Shown: positions 16,266-26,555 of the stretch, piece by piece
Layout of the letters: each line of letters opens with the position of its first letter
Numbering within the stretch: the first letter of the stretch is position 1
NCBI GenBank assembly: GCA_963703655.1
Contig: CAVPFA010000003.1
Span: 62,001-126,000 of the forward strand
Direction of reading: 5' to 3'
Length of the DNA stretch: 64,000 nucleotides
Source of the DNA: CAVPFA01 sp963703655
GTDB lineage: Bacteria; Actinomycetota; Acidimicrobiia; Acidimicrobiales; Bog-793
Position numbers and translations under genes: made by a program
The notes under the pieces: generated by a model
Databases searched by the model: none
Told to the model about the DNA's origin: nothing
What the model saw: only the letters and a program-made list of their open reading frames with translations

Positions 16266-19119
16266 GTGACGTCGCTCCGGCTAGCGTTCCTCGGTCCTGC
16301 CGTAGTCGAAAGCCGCGGACGTCCCGCGGTTTTCGACACTCGCAAAGCGACTGCGCTCCTGGCCCTGCTTGCCGTGTCCGGCGGAGAGCAGGGCCGCGAT
16401 CGGCTCACCGGCCTGTTCTGGCCCGACGCCACCGAGACGCGCGCCCGGTCTTCGCTGCGGCGTACCTTGTCGGTGACCAGCTCGGCAGTCGGGCCGGCCC
16501 TCGTCGTCTCCCGGACTTCGGTCGCGCTCGACAAGTCCTCCTCCTGGTGCGACCTGTGGGAATTCGACCGACTGACGGCGACGGGCGATGCCGGCTCGCT
16601 CTCCACGGCTGCGGACCTCTACCGGGACGACTTCCTGGCCGGGTTCGCGCTTCGAGGCTGCCCGGAATTCGACGACTGGCAACGCTTTGTCGCCGAGGAT
16701 CTCCGCCGGCGCCTCGGGGTCGTCCTCGCGGGGCTCGTCGCGGCACGAATCGCCGTCGGCGAGCTCGAAGGCGCGCTGCAGAGCGCGCGACGGTGGCTCG
16801 CGCTCGATCCGCTGCACGAACCTGCGCACCAGGCGCTGATGCAGTTGTACGCGTGGACCGACCAGCGAGCGGCGGCTCTGCGCCAGTACCGCAACTGCGT
16901 GCGGGTCCTGGAGCGAGAGCTCGGCGTCGCTCCCCTGTCGGACACGACCTCGCTCTACCAGGAGATCCGGGCCGCCCGCGTCACGCCGGCGACATCGGTG
17001 TCGTCGTCGGACCGGGACGGCGCACGGCCTGCGGCGCCGGCGCGCTGGCTCGGCTCGGCACACGGCAGAGGTGCCGTCGCTTTTAGGCCAGGAAACGGTC
17101 ATGGCGGAGCTGCAGGCGGCGGTCGAGTCGGTAGGCCCGGCGGGCCGCGTGGTCGGCCTGCAGGGAGCCGCAGGGTCAGGCAAGACTCGGATAGTCGAGG
17201 AACTCCGGCTTCGGCCCGGCGTTCCCGGTCGGACCTTCATCACGGCCCGATGCCACGAAGGTGAGGCCGGCCTGGCGCTCGGTATCGTGACCGAGCTGCT
17301 CCGCTGCGCAGTCGTGGTCCAGCCGGGGCTCACCTCACGTCTCGAACGGTACGAGCTTGCCGAGCTCTCCCGGCTCGTGCCCGAGCTGGCGCAAGGTGCG
17401 GAGTCAGCTGAGCTGCCTCCACTCGACACGCCGGGCGCGCAGGTCCGTTTCTACCGGGCGGTGGGCGCTGCTCTCGCGCACGCGCTCGCCGGTCCGGCCA
17501 CTGGCATCGCCGTCGTCGAGGATCTGCAATGGGCCGACGACGCCTCGGCGCGGCTCTTGGCGTTCTTGATCCGCCGCCTCGAGGACCTCCCCATCCTCTT
17601 CCTGTTCACCTGGCAGAGCGACACTGGCCCACCGGAGGCACTGAGCGGCGCTCTGACGGATCTGCAACGAGATGGCCGGGCGTCCGTCGCGGCGCCTCGT
17701 CCGCTGGGTGTCAAGGAGATCGCGGAGCTCCTCGACTCATCGGGTCTCACCGGCGTCCAGCCGGCCGACATCCTCGCGGAGACTCAAGGCCTGGCGCTTC
17801 TCGTCACCGTGTACGTGGAGGCGATTCGCGACTCGGGAGGGCTCGGCGACGAGCGCGCCTGGACGCTTCCGGCAAACGCGCGCCAGCTCCTCGCGTCGCG
17901 TATCTCCACCGCCTCCGAAACGACCTCACAGGTCCTCGCCGCAGCCGCAGTCCTCGGCGGCCGCGTCGACGCCGACCTCCTACGGGCCACGAGCGGACGC
18001 GGCGAGCACGAGGTCGCGGACGCGCTGGACGAGGCAACGCGCCTCGGCGTGCTCGTGGAGCAGGTCGATGGGATTGGTGCCGACCCGACCTACGACTTTT
18101 CCTGCACCGCACTGCGACGGGTCGTCTACGAAGCGACCGGTTCGGCGCGGGGGCGTCTGCTCCACAGCCGTGCTGCCGACGCTTTGGTCCGGCGCTCCGC
18201 GCGAAGCATTTCGAGCGCGGCGCCTGCTGGGGTGGCCAGCCACCTCCGTCAAGCAGGACGCGGAGACGAGGCCTTCGAGTGGTTCTGGCGCGCCGGGGTC
18301 CGGGCGCAGGCGCTCTATGCCCACGCCGAGGCGCTCGTCCACCTCCGGACCGCGCTCGAGCTCGGCCACGGGGGGCCGGAAGGCGATGTCCGTGGCGCGA
18401 TCGGCGCCTCGCTCATCGCGCTCGGGCGCTACGGCGAGGCGCTGGTGGAGCTCGAACGGTCGGCCGCCGCGCACGACCCCGACGACCCCGCACTTGCCGG
18501 GATCGAGCATCGGCTCGCCGAGATCCACCATCGCCTCGGCGACTGGCCAGCTGCTGCGGCACATCTCGACGCCGCGTTCGATCTCGCTGGCGACGACCCT
18601 GTCCTCGGCGCTCGTATCCAGGCCGACCTGGCTTTCGTCGCCTACCGCCAAGGCGACGCCGGAGTCGGAAAGCTCGCGCAGGCGGCGCTTCACCGGGCGA
18701 AGGCCGCCGGCAGCCCGAGCGCTCTGGCTCACGCCTACAACGTTGTCGGCGTGCTCGAAGGTTCCGCCGGAGAGCTCGTGAAGGCCGAGGCATCGCTGCG
18801 GGCAAGCCTCGACGAGGCGCGCCGGGTCGAGGACTCGGGCCCACTTGTCGCGGCGCTCAACAATCTTTCCCGACTTCTCGGGGAGTCGGGTCGGCTCGAC
18901 GAGGCGTTGTCAACGGCCTCCGAGGCGCTGCGACTCGGAACCGAGCGGGGAGACGTGCACCGGGTGGCGGCTCTGCATTCGAACATCGCCGACCTGTTGC
19001 ACGCAGCCGGGGACGAGCCAGCCGCCCTCGAGCACCTCAAGACGGCCGCGGGCCTGTTCGCCTCGATCGCGGTCGGCGACGAGCAGCGACCCCGGATCTG
19101 GACGCTCGTGGAGTGGTGA
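16266..19119 (+). CDS. SARP/LAL-type regulator: BTAD, AAA ATPase and TPR, one frameshift
   Basis: The first part (GTG 16266) has a winged-helix region (TRKATALLALLAV, LFWPDATETRARSSLRRTL) and a BTAD region (YRDDFLAGFAL, RRWLALDPLHEPAHQALMQ, RQYRNCVRVLERELGV). After a net +1 break in the linker at about 16980-17070 comes an AAA domain with P-loop GAAGSGKTRIVEEL and VVEDLQWADDASARLL, then helical TPR-like repeats to the stop. This order is that of actinobacterial SARP/LAL regulators, which activate metabolite or catabolic genes. The second part could start at GTG 17071 as its own gene, but the domain order argues for one protein of about 950 residues. It is divergent from the stress phosphatase with 125 bp between. 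Confidence 0.82.
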
Positions 19120-19162
19120 CCGGGGTCCCGCTCGGCGCTCCCAGCCCGGGCGGCCGCAGGTC

Positions 19163-19209
19163 GAGCGTGCCGGGCCGGGTCGGGCGTGATCCGAGCCGCC
19201 GGCACGCTC
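19163..19209. terminator. 10-bp inverted repeat between convergent genes
   Basis: GAGCGTGCCG (19163-19172) and CGGCACGCTC (19200-19209) are perfectly complementary around a 27-nt loop, between the regulator stop at 19119 and the convergent radical SAM stop at 19208. The position fits a terminator for both; the long loop and lack of a T-run lower confidence. Confidence 0.35.
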
Positions 19210-20287
19210 AGATGAGGCGGAGCTGCTCGCTCGATGGGCGCAGCACCATCGGCCTGGAGCGGCGGCGTGGCTCGTCGGCCGGCGTGGCCGGCCGATCGGG
19301 CGCCTCGGGCTCACCGCGTCCGCCGAAACGAACTCCTGAGCGACAGCCCACCGCGGCCACGACTTCGGCGATGCGGCGTTGCTCGGTCTGCGGCTGGTAA
19401 GAACCTCTGAGGAAGCGTTCGGTGTGCAGTGAAACGAGGTCGGGCCGCACGCCGGCGAGCCATGTCAGGTAGTGCTCGCGGACCCCGCGACGCAGGTGAA
19501 GAGCGATTGGTGTGACCGAGACGGCCCCGGCCTCGACGCACGCCTCGGCGACCGCGCGCAGCTGGTCGTCCGCGTCGGACAGCCCGGGCAAGACGGGAGC
19601 GATCAGCACGCCGCAGCGCACCCCGGCCTCGTTGAGGCGCCGGACGGCATCCACCCGCTTTTCGGGCGGCGGAGTCCCGGGCTCGGTGAGCCGCCACACG
19701 TCCCGGTCGAGCGTGCCGATTGAGAGATCGACCCGCACCTTGGTTCGGTCCGCGGCCTCGGCCAGCAATGCGAGGTCCCGAAGGACTAATGTCGACTTGG
19801 TGAGGATGCTGAAGGGATTGCGCGTCTCGGCGAGCACCCTGACGATGCCCTGGGTCAGGTGGTATTTGCCCTCGGCCTTCTGGTAGGGATCGGTGTTCGT
19901 CCCCATCGCTATGTGGTCACCCTCCCAGCGCGCTGAGCGCAGTTCGGCTCGGAGGCGCTCGACGGCGTTGACCTTGACCACGATCTTGCGCTCGAAGTCC
20001 TCGCCGGTTCCCAGCCCGAGGTAGGTGTGCGTCGGCCTGGCGAAGCAGTACGTGCATGCGTGGCTGCACCCCCGGTAGGCGTTGATCGTGTAGCGAAACG
20101 GCATTCTCGAGGCCGCAGGCACCTTGTTCACGATCTTCCGGGCGTTGACGTGCATGAACTCCATGCCCCGGAATTGGCCCGTGCCGACGTGCCGCTCGAC
20201 GAGCGCGCCCTCGGGGAACAGCATCGCGGATTCCTCGTCCTCGACGAGACGCCACCGGAGCTGGCCAGGCCGTGCCTCTTCTGACAT
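19208..20287 (-). CDS. radical SAM protein, Rv2578c family
   Basis: A 359-residue radical SAM enzyme. The [4Fe-4S] motif is GCSHACTYCFARPTH, with Cys at about 74, 78 and 81 (CxxxCxxC). The flanking RMPFRYTINAYRGC, DFERKIVVKVNAVERLR, HIAMGTNTDPYQKAEGKY and SILTKSTLVLRD are characteristic of the Rv2578c/SPL-related family of actinobacteria, whose reaction is not established; distant similarity to spore photoproduct lyase has been noted. ATG 20287 follows the HisC-like stop by 10 bp, so it may be co-transcribed with it. An 18-bp palindrome lies 12 bp upstream. Confidence 0.85.
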   Translation of the reverse strand: MSEEARPGQLRWRLVEDEESAMLFPEGALVERHVGTGQFRGMEFMHVNARKIVNKVPAASRMPFRYTINAYRGCSHACTYCFARPTHTYLGLGTGEDFERKIVVKVNAVERLRAELRSARWEGDHIAMGTNTDPYQKAEGKYHLTQGIVRVLAETRNPFSILTKSTLVLRDLALLAEAADRTKVRVDLSIGTLDRDVWRLTEPGTPPPEKRVDAVRRLNEAGVRCGVLIAPVLPGLSDADDQLRAVAEACVEAGAVSVTPIALHLRRGVREHYLTWLAGVRPDLVSLHTERFLRGSYQPQTEQRRIAEVVAAVGCRSGVRFGGRGEPEAPDRPATPADEPRRRSRPMVLRPSSEQLRLI

Positions 20288-20297
20288 GCACCGAATG

Positions 20298-21538
20298 TTA
20301 CCGAACGTACGTTCGGTTCGCCAGTGCGCCGGCGTCTGCTAGTGCGCAGCCAACGGCTGAGCGCGGCGGCGCCTCGCTGAGGATCTCGTCGCGGACCTCG
20401 ACGATCGCCTCGAGTACCTGTTGCATCAGTGCGGTCGGGCCGATCGTGATGCGCACACGTCCCGCGAGACCGAACTCGGAGCCGGGCCGGATCAGAAAGC
20501 CCCGGCGCACCATCCCTTCGAACAGCGCAAGGTCGTCCACGCCGGCGTCGGCGAGCACGAAGTTCGCCCGCGAGGGCGCGCAGTCGAACCCGCGGGCCTC
20601 GAGGTCGCGCGCGAACGCTTCTCTCGCCGCCACGACCTCGAGGCGCCTCGCCTCCACCGCGGCGGTGTCCGCGAGGCAGGCCATCCCCGCCGCCAGCGCA
20701 GGCCGGTTCATGTTGAACGGCTCCTGGACGGCGTCCAGGCATGCGACAAGGGCGGGGTGGACGATCGCGAACCCGAGCCGGAGGCCCGCGATGCCGAACA
20801 ACTTGGAGAAGGTTCGCAGCACCACCACCGGACGCGCCGACGCGACGTCTTCGATCCGCGCCGGGCGCTCGTCAACCTCGACGTAGTCCGCGTACGCCTC
20901 GTCGACCGCGACCAGGCAGCCGTCGGGCAACTCGTCGAGAAACCGGCTCCATTCGCCCCGGCCCAACGCGTCGCCGCTCGGGTTGTTCGGGTCACACACG
21001 AACACGAGCTTCGCCCCCGCGCCGCGACCGCCATCGCCTCGAGGTCGAGACGCAGCCCGCGCGTCGGCACGAAGACGATCTCGGCGCCGGCCGCCTCGCA
21101 CGCCTGGCGGTACAACCCGTACGTCGGCGCGGGGATGACGACCCGCTCTCCCGGATTGACGAACGCCGTCACGAGGGTGAGCACGAGGGACTGGATCCCG
21201 TGCGCCGGCACCACCCAGTCCGGCTCGGCACCCGTCCAGGCCGAGACCGCGTCGCGGAAGTCGGCATAGGCCTGCTCGGGGTAGAGCTGCGCCCGACCCA
21301 GCTCCTCTATGACCGCCTCCCTCACGCCGGGCAGCAGGCCGAAAAGATCCTCGTTCCAGTTCAGCTTGACGAGGCTGTCGACCCCGAAGCGCGCGCCCAG
21401 CTCCGCGACGCTCGGGCCCGGGTCGTAGGCGGTGACAGAGCGCAGCGGGGAGCGGACCAGGCGTCTCAGGTAGCTCCCGTCCTGGAGGTTCGCGAGACGC
21501 GGCCTCCCGGCTCGATGCTCGGTCACGAACCCAGTCAT
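20298..21538 (-). CDS. HisC-like PLP aminotransferase, one frameshift
   Basis: A class I/II aminotransferase of the histidinol-phosphate aminotransferase group, about 413 residues. The first frame (ATG 21538) gives DSLVKLNWNEDLFGLLPGV, EQAYADFRDAV and PAPTYGLYRQACEAAG. Near 21018 one base is missing in a C/G run. The next frame then gives KLVFVCDPNNPSGDALG, VAVDEAYADYVE, TFSKLFGIAGLRLGF (PLP lysine in SKLFG), SRANFVLADAG and GRVRITIG. No other his genes are nearby, so a side role (aromatic or other amino acid) is possible. Divergent from the flavoprotein gene at 21658. Confidence 0.82.
20300..20317. promoter_or_regulatory. 18-bp perfect palindrome, SOS-box-like or TetR-type operator
   Basis: ACCGAACGTACGTTCGGT is its own reverse complement and contains CGAAC-N4-GTTCG, the form of the LexA box in Gram-positive and actinobacterial genomes. 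It also fits a TetR-type operator. It sits 12 bp before the radical SAM start and overlaps the last codons and stop of the HisC-like gene. Confidence 0.45.
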
Positions 21539-21554
21539 AGCTTGTCAGGCTCTC

Positions 21555-21571
21555 GGACGGCGACACCGTCC
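21555..21571. promoter_or_regulatory. inverted repeat in the divergent promoter
   Basis: GGACGG-cgaca-CCGTCC lies in the 119-bp gap between the divergent HisC-like and flavoprotein genes. It is short and GC-rich, so it may be a chance dyad; I mark it as a possible operator only because of its place. Confidence 0.2.
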
Positions 21572-21657
21572 CCAGCGGGTACGTTGCCTGTAGCGTGCCG
21601 GACCGGGAAGCCCGAAAGCCTCGCCGGCCCGAGAGCTGCGACAAGGAGGAACCGCTC

Positions 21658-23847
21658 GTGGACGCGGCGACGATTGGATCGGGCAACGGTGGTCACCGAG
21701 GCGTGACCGTGCGCGACCCCCGGCACGACATCTTGTTCGAGCCCATCGCGATCGGGCCGAAGGTCCTCCGCAACCGGTTCTACCAGGTGCCCCACTGCAC
21801 CGGGTTCGGCACCCAGAAGCCGCTGTCGCAGGCCGCGTTCCGGGGGATGAAGGCCGAAGGCGGTTGGGCTGCGGTCTGCACCGAGTACGCGCCCGTCAGC
21901 GCCGACTCGGACACTTCGCCGTTGGTCTCGTCGCGCTTTTGGGACGACGCGGATTCCGAGAACCTCGCCCTGATGTGCGCTGCTGTGCACCGCCACGGCG
22001 CTCTGGCGGGAATCGAGCTGCATCACGGCGGGGTCATGGCCTTCCCGAGGGAGTCGAGGTGGCCGACCATCGGCCCCTCGCAGATCGCCAATGCGATGTA
22101 CCCAGACGGCGCAGCGCCAAAGGAGATGGACGCCGGCGACATCCGGCGCGTTCAGGAGGACTGGGTGGGCGCGGCGGTGCGTGCGAGGGATTGCGGCTTC
22201 GACATCGTGTACGTCTACGGGGCCCACAGCTTCCTGCTGGGGCAATTCCTGTCCCCGGTGCTGAACCGGCGTGCCGACGGCTACGGCGGCCCCCTCGAGA
22301 ACCGGGCTCGGCTCTGGCTCGAGACGCTCGAGCTCGTGCGCGAGGCGGTCGGCTCGGACTGCGCGATCGCGGCGCGCTTTGCCGTCGACGCGCTCGGCCC
22401 GTGGGGTGTGTCCGTCGAGGAGGGCCTCGAGTTCGTCCAGATGGCCGATCCCCTCGTCGACCTGTGGGACATCACCGTCGGCGGGCTGGCGGGGATTGCG
22501 CGGCTCGACTCGGCGGCGTCCCGTTTCTTCGGCGAAGGCTACGAGCTGAAGTGGACCCACGAGGTCCGACAGGTGACCGACACGCCCTTGCTCGGCGTCG
22601 GGCGGTTTACGAACCCCGACACCATGGCCGCACTGGTTCGCAGCCGGGAGCTCGACGTGATCGGGGCGGCGCGGCCCTCCATCGCGGACCCGTTCCTGCC
22701 GCGCAAGATCTCCGAGGGCCGCTACGGCGAGATCCGCGAGTGCATCGGCTGCAACTTCTGCTACTCGCGCGCCGAGTACGGCGGCCATCTCGGCTGCACC
22801 CAGAACCCGGCCGCTGGCGAGGAGTACCGCCGCGGGTGGCATCCGGAGGTGTTCACCCCGGCCGCCAACGCCGATCGGGGGGTGCTCGTCGTCGGAGCCG
22901 GGCCCGCCGGCATCGAGTGCGCGGTCGTGCTGGCCAAACGGGGCTTCGCCAATGTGCACCTCGTCGACGCCGCGAGCGAGATCGGAGGCACGGCGCGATG
23001 GATCCCTAGGCTTCCCGGGCTTTCGGAGTGGGGTCGGTTGCTCGGATGGCGCACAGTGCAGCTCCAGCGCCTACGAAGAAACGTCGAGATCGTCACCGGC
23101 GTGACCATCGGGCTCACCGACGCGCTCGCCTACGGAGCCGAGCTCGTCATCGTCGCCACCGGCTCGCGCTGGGCCACCGACGGGCTGAGCGGCGTCACCT
23201 TCGCGCCGATCCCCGGCGCCAACGCCGAGGGTCCGTGGGTGCTCACGCCCGAGCAGATCATGCTCGAGGGCAAGCGCCCGCCCGGGCGCCGAGTCGTCGT
23301 CTACGACTGCGAGGGCTACTTCATGGGCGCCGGGCTCGCGGAGCTGCTCTGCGAGGAGGGGAACGAGGTCGTCCTCGCGACTCCGCACGAGCTGGCCGCC
23401 CCCGTCTGCCACGAGACGCTCGAGCGACCCCGGCTGCTCCGCCGCCTGCACGACATCGGCGTGCAGACGATGACCGAAGTCTCCCTCGAGGCTCTCCAAC
23501 CGGGCCTGGCTCTCGGGCTCGGGCCTTTCGAGGCGCCGGTGCGGCTCGAGTTCGACGGGATCGTGCTCGTGACCCAGCGGATCTCTCGCGACGGCCTGTA
23601 CCGCGAGCTCGTGGAACAGCCCGCGGAGATCCTCGCCTCGGCGGGCATCGAAGGGGTCTACCGCGTCGGCGACTGCGTCGCGCCACGCGTGCTCGGCGAC
23701 GCCATCTTCGACGGCCACCGGCTCGCCAGGGAGATCGACGGCCGCGATCCCAGCCTGCCTCTCCCCTACCTTCGAGAGCGACTCGTCGCCTCCGACGCCA
23801 CGGCCGGCCGAGTGGCCGGACAGGCCCGCGTCGAGGGAGCTTCGTGA
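21658..23847 (+). CDS. trimethylamine-dehydrogenase-like FMN/FAD/[4Fe-4S] oxidoreductase
   Basis: A 729-residue protein, matching the length of trimethylamine dehydrogenase. The N-terminal barrel has DPRHDILFEPIAIGPKVLRN then FYQVPHCTGFG, where the Cys (about 47) corresponds to the one that binds FMN covalently. IVYVYGAHSFLLGQFLSP and WDITVGGLAG are conserved. Fe-S cysteines are in ECIGCNFCYSRAEYGGHLGC. The C-terminal half has an FAD/ADP fold (GVLVVGAGPAGIECAVVLAK). In the substrate pocket Tyr of CTEY and Ser of VSSR match trimethylamine dehydrogenase, but the third aromatic (Trp, or Phe in dimethylamine dehydrogenase) is His in ELHHGG, so the amine oxidised is uncertain; histamine-dehydrogenase-like specificity is possible. 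GTG 21658 has AAGGAGGA 7 nt upstream. Coupled to the glcD-like gene by GTGA. Confidence 0.88.
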   Translation: MDAATIGSGNGGHRGVTVRDPRHDILFEPIAIGPKVLRNRFYQVPHCTGFGTQKPLSQAAFRGMKAEGGWAAVCTEYAPVSADSDTSPLVSSRFWDDADSENLALMCAAVHRHGALAGIELHHGGVMAFPRESRWPTIGPSQIANAMYPDGAAPKEMDAGDIRRVQEDWVGAAVRARDCGFDIVYVYGAHSFLLGQFLSPVLNRRADGYGGPLENRARLWLETLELVREAVGSDCAIAARFAVDALGPWGVSVEEGLEFVQMADPLVDLWDITVGGLAGIARLDSAASRFFGEGYELKWTHEVRQVTDTPLLGVGRFTNPDTMAALVRSRELDVIGAARPSIADPFLPRKISEGRYGEIRECIGCNFCYSRAEYGGHLGCTQNPAAGEEYRRGWHPEVFTPAANADRGVLVVGAGPAGIECAVVLAKRGFANVHLVDAASEIGGTARWIPRLPGLSEWGRLLGWRTVQLQRLRRNVEIVTGVTIGLTDALAYGAELVIVATGSRWATDGLSGVTFAPIPGANAEGPWVLTPEQIMLEGKRPPGRRVVVYDCEGYFMGAGLAELLCEEGNEVVLATPHELAAPVCHETLERPRLLRRLHDIGVQTMTEVSLEALQPGLALGLGPFEAPVRLEFDGIVLVTQRISRDGLYRELVEQPAEILASAGIEGVYRVGDCVAPRVLGDAIFDGHRLAREIDGRDPSLPLPYLRERLVASDATAGRVAGQARVEGAS

Positions 23848-25310
23848 CAGCGGACCGCACGGGCCTCGTGCGTCGCCGCCTCCTCGCCTCGGGCCTGCGC
23901 GATGACCAGCTGCTCGACGGCGGCGGCGACCTCGACTCCTATGACCATGACGCCTTCGGCAGCGCTCGCCACCGGCCCGGACTGATCGTGTTGTGCGAGA
24001 GCGCCGCCGATGTCGCCGCGGCGGTGAAGGCGTGCAAGCAAACCTCGGTGCCCTGGGTGGCGAGGGGCGCGGGCACCGGCTTGTCCGGGGGCGCCACACC
24101 GGCGGAAGGCGGTGTCGTCGTGGCGCTGGCGGGGTGCCGCGAGATTGGAGAGGTGTCGCCGTCTGACGGACTGGTCACGGTGGGACCGGGGGTGACCAAC
24201 CTGGAGGTCGGCGCGCTGGTCGGTGGGGAGGGGCTCTTCTACGCGCCCGACCCGTCGAGCCAGGTCGTGTGCACGATCGGCGGCAACGTGGCGGAGAACT
24301 CGGGCGGCGCGCACTGCCTCAAGTACGGCTTCACGACCCACCACGTTCTCGGCGTCGACATCGTCACGCCCGAGGGCGACCTCGTGACCCTCGGCGGCGA
24401 CGTACCTGACGTCCCCGGCTACGACCTGCGCGGCGTGTTCGTCGGGTCGGAGGGCACGCTAGGCGCCGCAGTCCGCGTCACCGTCCGGGTCGTCGCCAGG
24501 CCCCAGGCTGTCAGCACCGTTCTTGCCGACTTCCCGTCGGTGACCTCGGCGGGCAGCGCGGTCGCGGGCATCATCGCCGCCCAGATCGTCCCGGCGTGTC
24601 TCGAGATGATGGACCATCTCGCGATGGAGGCCTGCGAAGCGGCGACAGGTGCCGGGCTCCCGCTCGACGCCGCGGCCGTGCTCATCATCGAGTGCGACGG
24701 GCATCCCGTTGGCGTCGCCGAGGACGTGGCGGCGATCGAGGCCATCTGTCGCGAGGCCGGTGCCCGGAGCTTTCGTGTCGCGGCGGACGCGGCCGAGCGG
24801 GCCACGATCTGGCGGGCCCGGAAGGCCGCGTTCGCCGCGATGGGCAGGCTGGCGCCGGACTACATAGTCCAGGACGGGGTCGTGCCCCGCCGCGCCCTTC
24901 CCACCGTGCTCGCCCGTATCGAAGAGCTCGCGTCCGAGGCGGGGCTTCGCGTCGCGAACGTGTTCCACGCCGGCGACGGCAACCTCCATCCGCTTGTGCT
25001 CTTCGACGCGGCCGATCCCGGGGCCGAAGAGGCGGCGGAAGCACTCGCTGAGGAGATCGTGGGGTGCTGCCTCGAGCTCGGCGGCTCGATCACCGGCGAG
25101 CACGGTGTCGGTATCGACAAGGCCTGCATGATGCCGCTCATGTTCTCCGAGGACGACCTCACCGTCATGGACCGGGTGCGACGCGCGTTCGACCCGACCG
25201 GGCTCTGCAATCCTGACAAGGTCTTCCCCACCCCCCGGCTGTGTGGCGAGTCTCCAGGCCCCTACCGTGCTCACCCGATCGAGCGGGCCGGGCTGGCGGA
25301 GCGGTGGTGA
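23844..25310 (+). CDS. glcD: FAD-linked oxidase, glycolate oxidase subunit GlcD-like
   Basis: A 488-residue flavoprotein of the GlcD/D-lactate dehydrogenase family. The FAD PCMH domain has PWVARGAGTGLSGGATPAEG, TVGPGVTNLEVG, FYAPDPSSQVVCTIGGNVAE and NSGGAHCLKYGFT. The C-terminal cap has NVFHAGDGNLHPLVLFD and GSITGEHGVGIDKACMM, with the conserved His residues. GlcD oxidises glycolate (or another 2-hydroxy acid) to glyoxylate (2-oxo acid) with GlcE and GlcF. The GTG start overlaps the amine dehydrogenase stop and its TGA overlaps the GTG of glcE, so all subunits are coupled. D-lactate or another 2-hydroxy acid is an alternative substrate. Confidence 0.88.
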   Translation: MTADRTGLVRRRLLASGLRDDQLLDGGGDLDSYDHDAFGSARHRPGLIVLCESAADVAAAVKACKQTSVPWVARGAGTGLSGGATPAEGGVVVALAGCREIGEVSPSDGLVTVGPGVTNLEVGALVGGEGLFYAPDPSSQVVCTIGGNVAENSGGAHCLKYGFTTHHVLGVDIVTPEGDLVTLGGDVPDVPGYDLRGVFVGSEGTLGAAVRVTVRVVARPQAVSTVLADFPSVTSAGSAVAGIIAAQIVPACLEMMDHLAMEACEAATGAGLPLDAAAVLIIECDGHPVGVAEDVAAIEAICREAGARSFRVAADAAERATIWRARKAAFAAMGRLAPDYIVQDGVVPRRALPTVLARIEELASEAGLRVANVFHAGDGNLHPLVLFDAADPGAEEAAEALAEEIVGCCLELGGSITGEHGVGIDKACMMPLMFSEDDLTVMDRVRRAFDPTGLCNPDKVFPTPRLCGESPGPYRAHPIERAGLAERW

Positions 25311-26554
25311 GCGTGCTCGAGCCGGGTGGTGCCGTGGCGCCGGCGACGGTCGCCGAAGCAGCCGCGCTGCTGAGCGCGGGCGGTCCACCGGTGGTCTTCG
25401 AGGGAAGCGGCACCAAACTGGCCCGCTCTTTCCCATCGTCGCCCTCCCCCGAGGCGGCGCTCGACAGTTCCGATTCGCAGGCGACGATCTCGACCAGCTC
25501 GCTCGCCGGAATCGTGTTGCACGACCCCCTCGACGGGGTAGCCGTCGTCCGGGGCGGGACGACGCTCGCCGAGCTTCAGGGCGAGCTTGCCCCACACGGC
25601 CAGTGGCTGGCCGTCGACCCGCCGTTCACCGGCGAGGGGGCGACGGTCGGCGGGATCTTCTCGACCAACGACGCCGGCCCCCGACGGCTCGCGTACGGGA
25701 CCTTGCGCGACCTCGTCATCGGAGCGACCGTGGTCACCGGCGACGGCGTGGTCGCCCACTCGGGCGGGCGCGTCATCAAGAACGTTGCCGGTTACGACCT
25801 CGCCCGCCTCTATTGCGGCGCCTTCGGGACCCTCGGCCTCGTCGCAGAGCTTGCGCTGCGCCTCCATCCGTTGCGGTCCGCGAGCCGAACCGTCGCGGTC
25901 CGGTGCCCGCGCGGCGACGTTCCCGGAACGGTCCAGGCGATCCGTGCCTCTGGGCTGACGCCTACCGCGGTCGACTGGCTCTGGGCCGAGGGCCGAGCGC
26001 CGGAGGCCGCCGGCGTCGCGCTGTCGCCCGGGTGCCTTCTCGTCCGCTTCGAGGAGAGGACCGAGCGCGCCACGATCGCCCAGACGAGCGATCTCCTCAG
26101 GCTGTTCAAGATGCGCCGGCTCGACGCGACCACTCTCGAGGGAGACGAGGAGAAGGCGGCGTGGGCCGGCGTCGACAGGGTTCTTGCCGGGACCTCGAGC
26201 GACACCGTCGTACGCGCCGTCACCCGGCCGAGCCGCATGGTCGAGGCGGCCCGCCTCCTGCACGACCTCGCCCGCGACGCCGGCGTCGAGCACGAGCTCG
26301 TCTCGCACGCGCTCGTGGGAGTTCACACCGCTTGCGTGCGCGGGACAGGGCACGCCGCGGTCGTAGGGTCGTGGCGGTCGGCGGTCGAGCAGCTCGGCGG
26401 CCACGTCACTGTTCGCCGGTTCGCCACCGGGCCCGACGACGCCCTGGACCGCTGGGGCGCGCCCCCGCACGGCCTCGAGCTCATGGGTCGTGTGAAGCGC
26501 GAGCTCGATCCTCACAACAGGTGCGCGCCGGGAAGCTTCGTGGGTGGGATCTGA
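25307..26554 (+). CDS. glcE: FAD-binding oxidase, glycolate oxidase subunit GlcE-like
   Basis: A 415-residue protein with a PCMH FAD-binding domain: VVFEGSGTKLARSFP, GVAVVRGGTTLAELQGEL, TVGGIFSTNDAGPRRLAYG and SGGRVIKNVAGYDLARLYC, all characteristic of GlcE. It is longer than E. coli GlcE (350), with the extra length in the C-terminal half. GTG 25307 overlaps the TGA of glcD (GTGA). The gene is followed 1 bp later by the GlcF-like gene. It acts as the second flavin subunit of membrane-associated glycolate oxidase. Confidence 0.87.
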   Translation: MSVLEPGGAVAPATVAEAAALLSAGGPPVVFEGSGTKLARSFPSSPSPEAALDSSDSQATISTSSLAGIVLHDPLDGVAVVRGGTTLAELQGELAPHGQWLAVDPPFTGEGATVGGIFSTNDAGPRRLAYGTLRDLVIGATVVTGDGVVAHSGGRVIKNVAGYDLARLYCGAFGTLGLVAELALRLHPLRSASRTVAVRCPRGDVPGTVQAIRASGLTPTAVDWLWAEGRAPEAAGVALSPGCLLVRFEERTERATIAQTSDLLRLFKMRRLDATTLEGDEEKAAWAGVDRVLAGTSSDTVVRAVTRPSRMVEAARLLHDLARDAGVEHELVSHALVGVHTACVRGTGHAAVVGSWRSAVEQLGGHVTVRRFATGPDDALDRWGAPPHGLELMGRVKRELDPHNRCAPGSFVGGI

Positions 26555-26555
26555 C

